From NCBI RefSeq assembly GCF_900100015.1, contig NZ_FNDD01000030.1, forward strand, positions 36,588 to 76,265: a DNA stretch of 39,678 nucleotides. The letters are read 5' to 3'. This DNA comes from Vibrio xiamenensis (GTDB lineage Bacteria > Pseudomonadota > Gammaproteobacteria > Enterobacterales > Vibrionaceae). Under the pieces are notes generated by a model. It was given only the letters and a program-made list of their open reading frames with translations. It did no database searches and was not told the DNA's origin. Within the stretch, counting starts at the first letter, position 1, and each line of letters begins with the position of its first letter. Positions 38,867 to 39,678 of this stretch are shown here, in pieces. The translations under genes were made by a program, and so were the position numbers.

Positions 38867-39678
38867 ATGAAGAAACAAATGATTTTGGCATCCATATGCA
38901 TTTTAATTTTTAATATCTCAAATGCGGATGAAGTTTTGGTTGGAAACCAGAAAAAACCAATTACCAAATCACAGGCAGAGGAAGCCGCAAAACTACTTAT
39001 TTCAGCCAGAAAGCAGAATGAACTGATTGAATTACCAAACATGGTAAAACCGAACACATTAGAAGAAGGTTATATTGTTCAAGACCAAATTATTAAAAAT
39101 ATTGGCATTCCTCTTATAGGCTGGAAAATTGCGATTACCAGTGACGATCTCATGAAAAAGGCTGGTGTTAGTGAGCCAGTTTCAGGACCACTATTCTCAC
39201 AATGGGCACATCCGGAACCCCAGACCATAAACAATGGTTCTCCAACACTGTACGGCTTTGAGTTTGAATTTGCTTTTAGAATGGCTGAAACACTACCGTC
39301 TCGACAAGAGCCTTATAGTAAAGAAGAGGTAAAAGCAGCAATCGGTAGCATGCATTTAGCGATAGAACCTGTTGGTACGCGATATACCCAAGGCCCGGTT
39401 AAATCTGGTTTACCTCAGTTTGCAGCAGATCATGGGGGTAACTTCGGTTTTGTTTATGGCCCTCCTATAAAAGATTGGCAAAATATAGAACTGGCAAATG
39501 TTATGGTAACCGGATATATGAATGATAAGAAAGTGGGTGAAAATTTAGGTAAGAACGTAATGGGAGATCCGCTCAATTCGATAACTTGGCTCGCGAATCA
39601 TTTGCAAAAGCGAGGTTACGCTTTAAAAGCTGGTGAATGGGTGACGACAGGGGCTGTAGTTGGACCTGTACCGGCTGC
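38867..39678 (+). CDS. Exported FAH/2-keto-4-pentenoate hydratase-like protein (partial)
   Basis: At least 270 residues, running off the right end. It begins with a signal peptide (MKKQMILASICILIFNISNA, cleavage before DEV). The rest resembles MhpD/2-oxo-hydratase members of the fumarylacetoacetase family: LLISARKQNELIELPN, GYIVQDQIIKN, GWKIAITSDDLMKKAGVSEPVSGPLF, YGFEFEFAFRM (the E-x-E metal site, about 126-130), and GDPLNSITWLANHLQKRGYALKAGEWVTTGAVVGPVP near the end. These enzymes act on products of aromatic ring cleavage in the cytoplasm, so an exported form is unusual. The gene is almost complete, since the family is about 260 residues plus signal. ATG 38867 is weakly supported by context. 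Confidence 0.85.
   Translation, partial: MKKQMILASICILIFNISNADEVLVGNQKKPITKSQAEEAAKLLISARKQNELIELPNMVKPNTLEEGYIVQDQIIKNIGIPLIGWKIAITSDDLMKKAGVSEPVSGPLFSQWAHPEPQTINNGSPTLYGFEFEFAFRMAETLPSRQEPYSKEEVKAAIGSMHLAIEPVGTRYTQGPVKSGLPQFAADHGGNFGFVYGPPIKDWQNIELANVMVTGYMNDKKVGENLGKNVMGDPLNSITWLANHLQKRGYALKAGEWVTTGAVVGPVPA

Noticed and set aside
1..39678. CRISPR array or tRNA genes
   Set aside because: The only regularly spaced repeats are the 38-bp palindromic array, whose spacers are conserved, and the attC sites. No cas genes and no tRNA-like cloverleaf were seen.

Overview
This window looks like part of a large mobile element, either a conjugative plasmid or an integrative and conjugative element (ICE), from a Vibrio. 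The evidence is a set of Vibrio-type attC repeats, a GlyGly-CTERM secreted protease, moderate-to-low GC, a type IVb pilus operon, a plasmid-type ParA/ParB pair and a type IV secretion cluster of the ICEHin1056/PFL (MPF-G) kind. All calls come from reading the sequence and from remembered protein families. No search was run.

Left part (1-21 kb): the window opens inside an array of 38-bp tandem repeats, each carrying a 17-bp palindrome. It continues with pilL-pilN-pilO-pilP-pilQ-pilR, all on the + strand. About 8.4 kb of gene cassettes with 11 attC sites and no integrase (a CALIN-type array) then separates pilR from the major pilin gene pilS. The cassettes encode mostly small proteins: DUF6434, DUF6404, YggL and cupin proteins, a zinc-ribbon protein, membrane proteins, a possible HEPN protein, a 46-residue exported Cys/His-rich peptide and a Phd/ParE toxin-antitoxin pair. 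An IS110-family element has split the first attC; its non-coding end folds like a bridge RNA whose two target guides match the attC halves that flank it. An IS30-family element sits between the toxin gene and the last attC, which is degenerate. After the array come pilS, two minor-pilin-like genes, a secreted metzincin-type protease and a PilZ protein. A strong hairpin with a U-rich tail lies just before pilS.

Middle (21-25 kb): a ParA/ParB partition operon with a dyad upstream and a clear terminator, followed by an AT-rich pair made of a multi-TM protein and a small COG3910-type ABC ATPase.

Right part (25.7-35.3 kb): a compact conjugation operon in standard MPF-G order: RAQPRD, DUF3262, DUF2976, TIGR03750, PFL_4703, TIGR03749, TIGR03752, lipoprotein, VirB4/TraC ATPase, TIGR03757 and a TraU-like protein. 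It stops there. The downstream mating-pair genes, coupling protein and relaxase are not in the window.

Far right (35.3-39.7 kb): long gene-poor gaps, an orphan membrane protein, an alpha/beta hydrolase divergent from a CGNR zinc-finger protein across a doubled dyad, and the start of an exported fumarylacetoacetase/hydratase-like protein preceded by two perfect palindromes. This part reads like accessory DNA next to a truncated transfer region. The pil, par and tra modules fit one element: pili and the T4SS for mating, ParAB for maintenance and cassettes as cargo.
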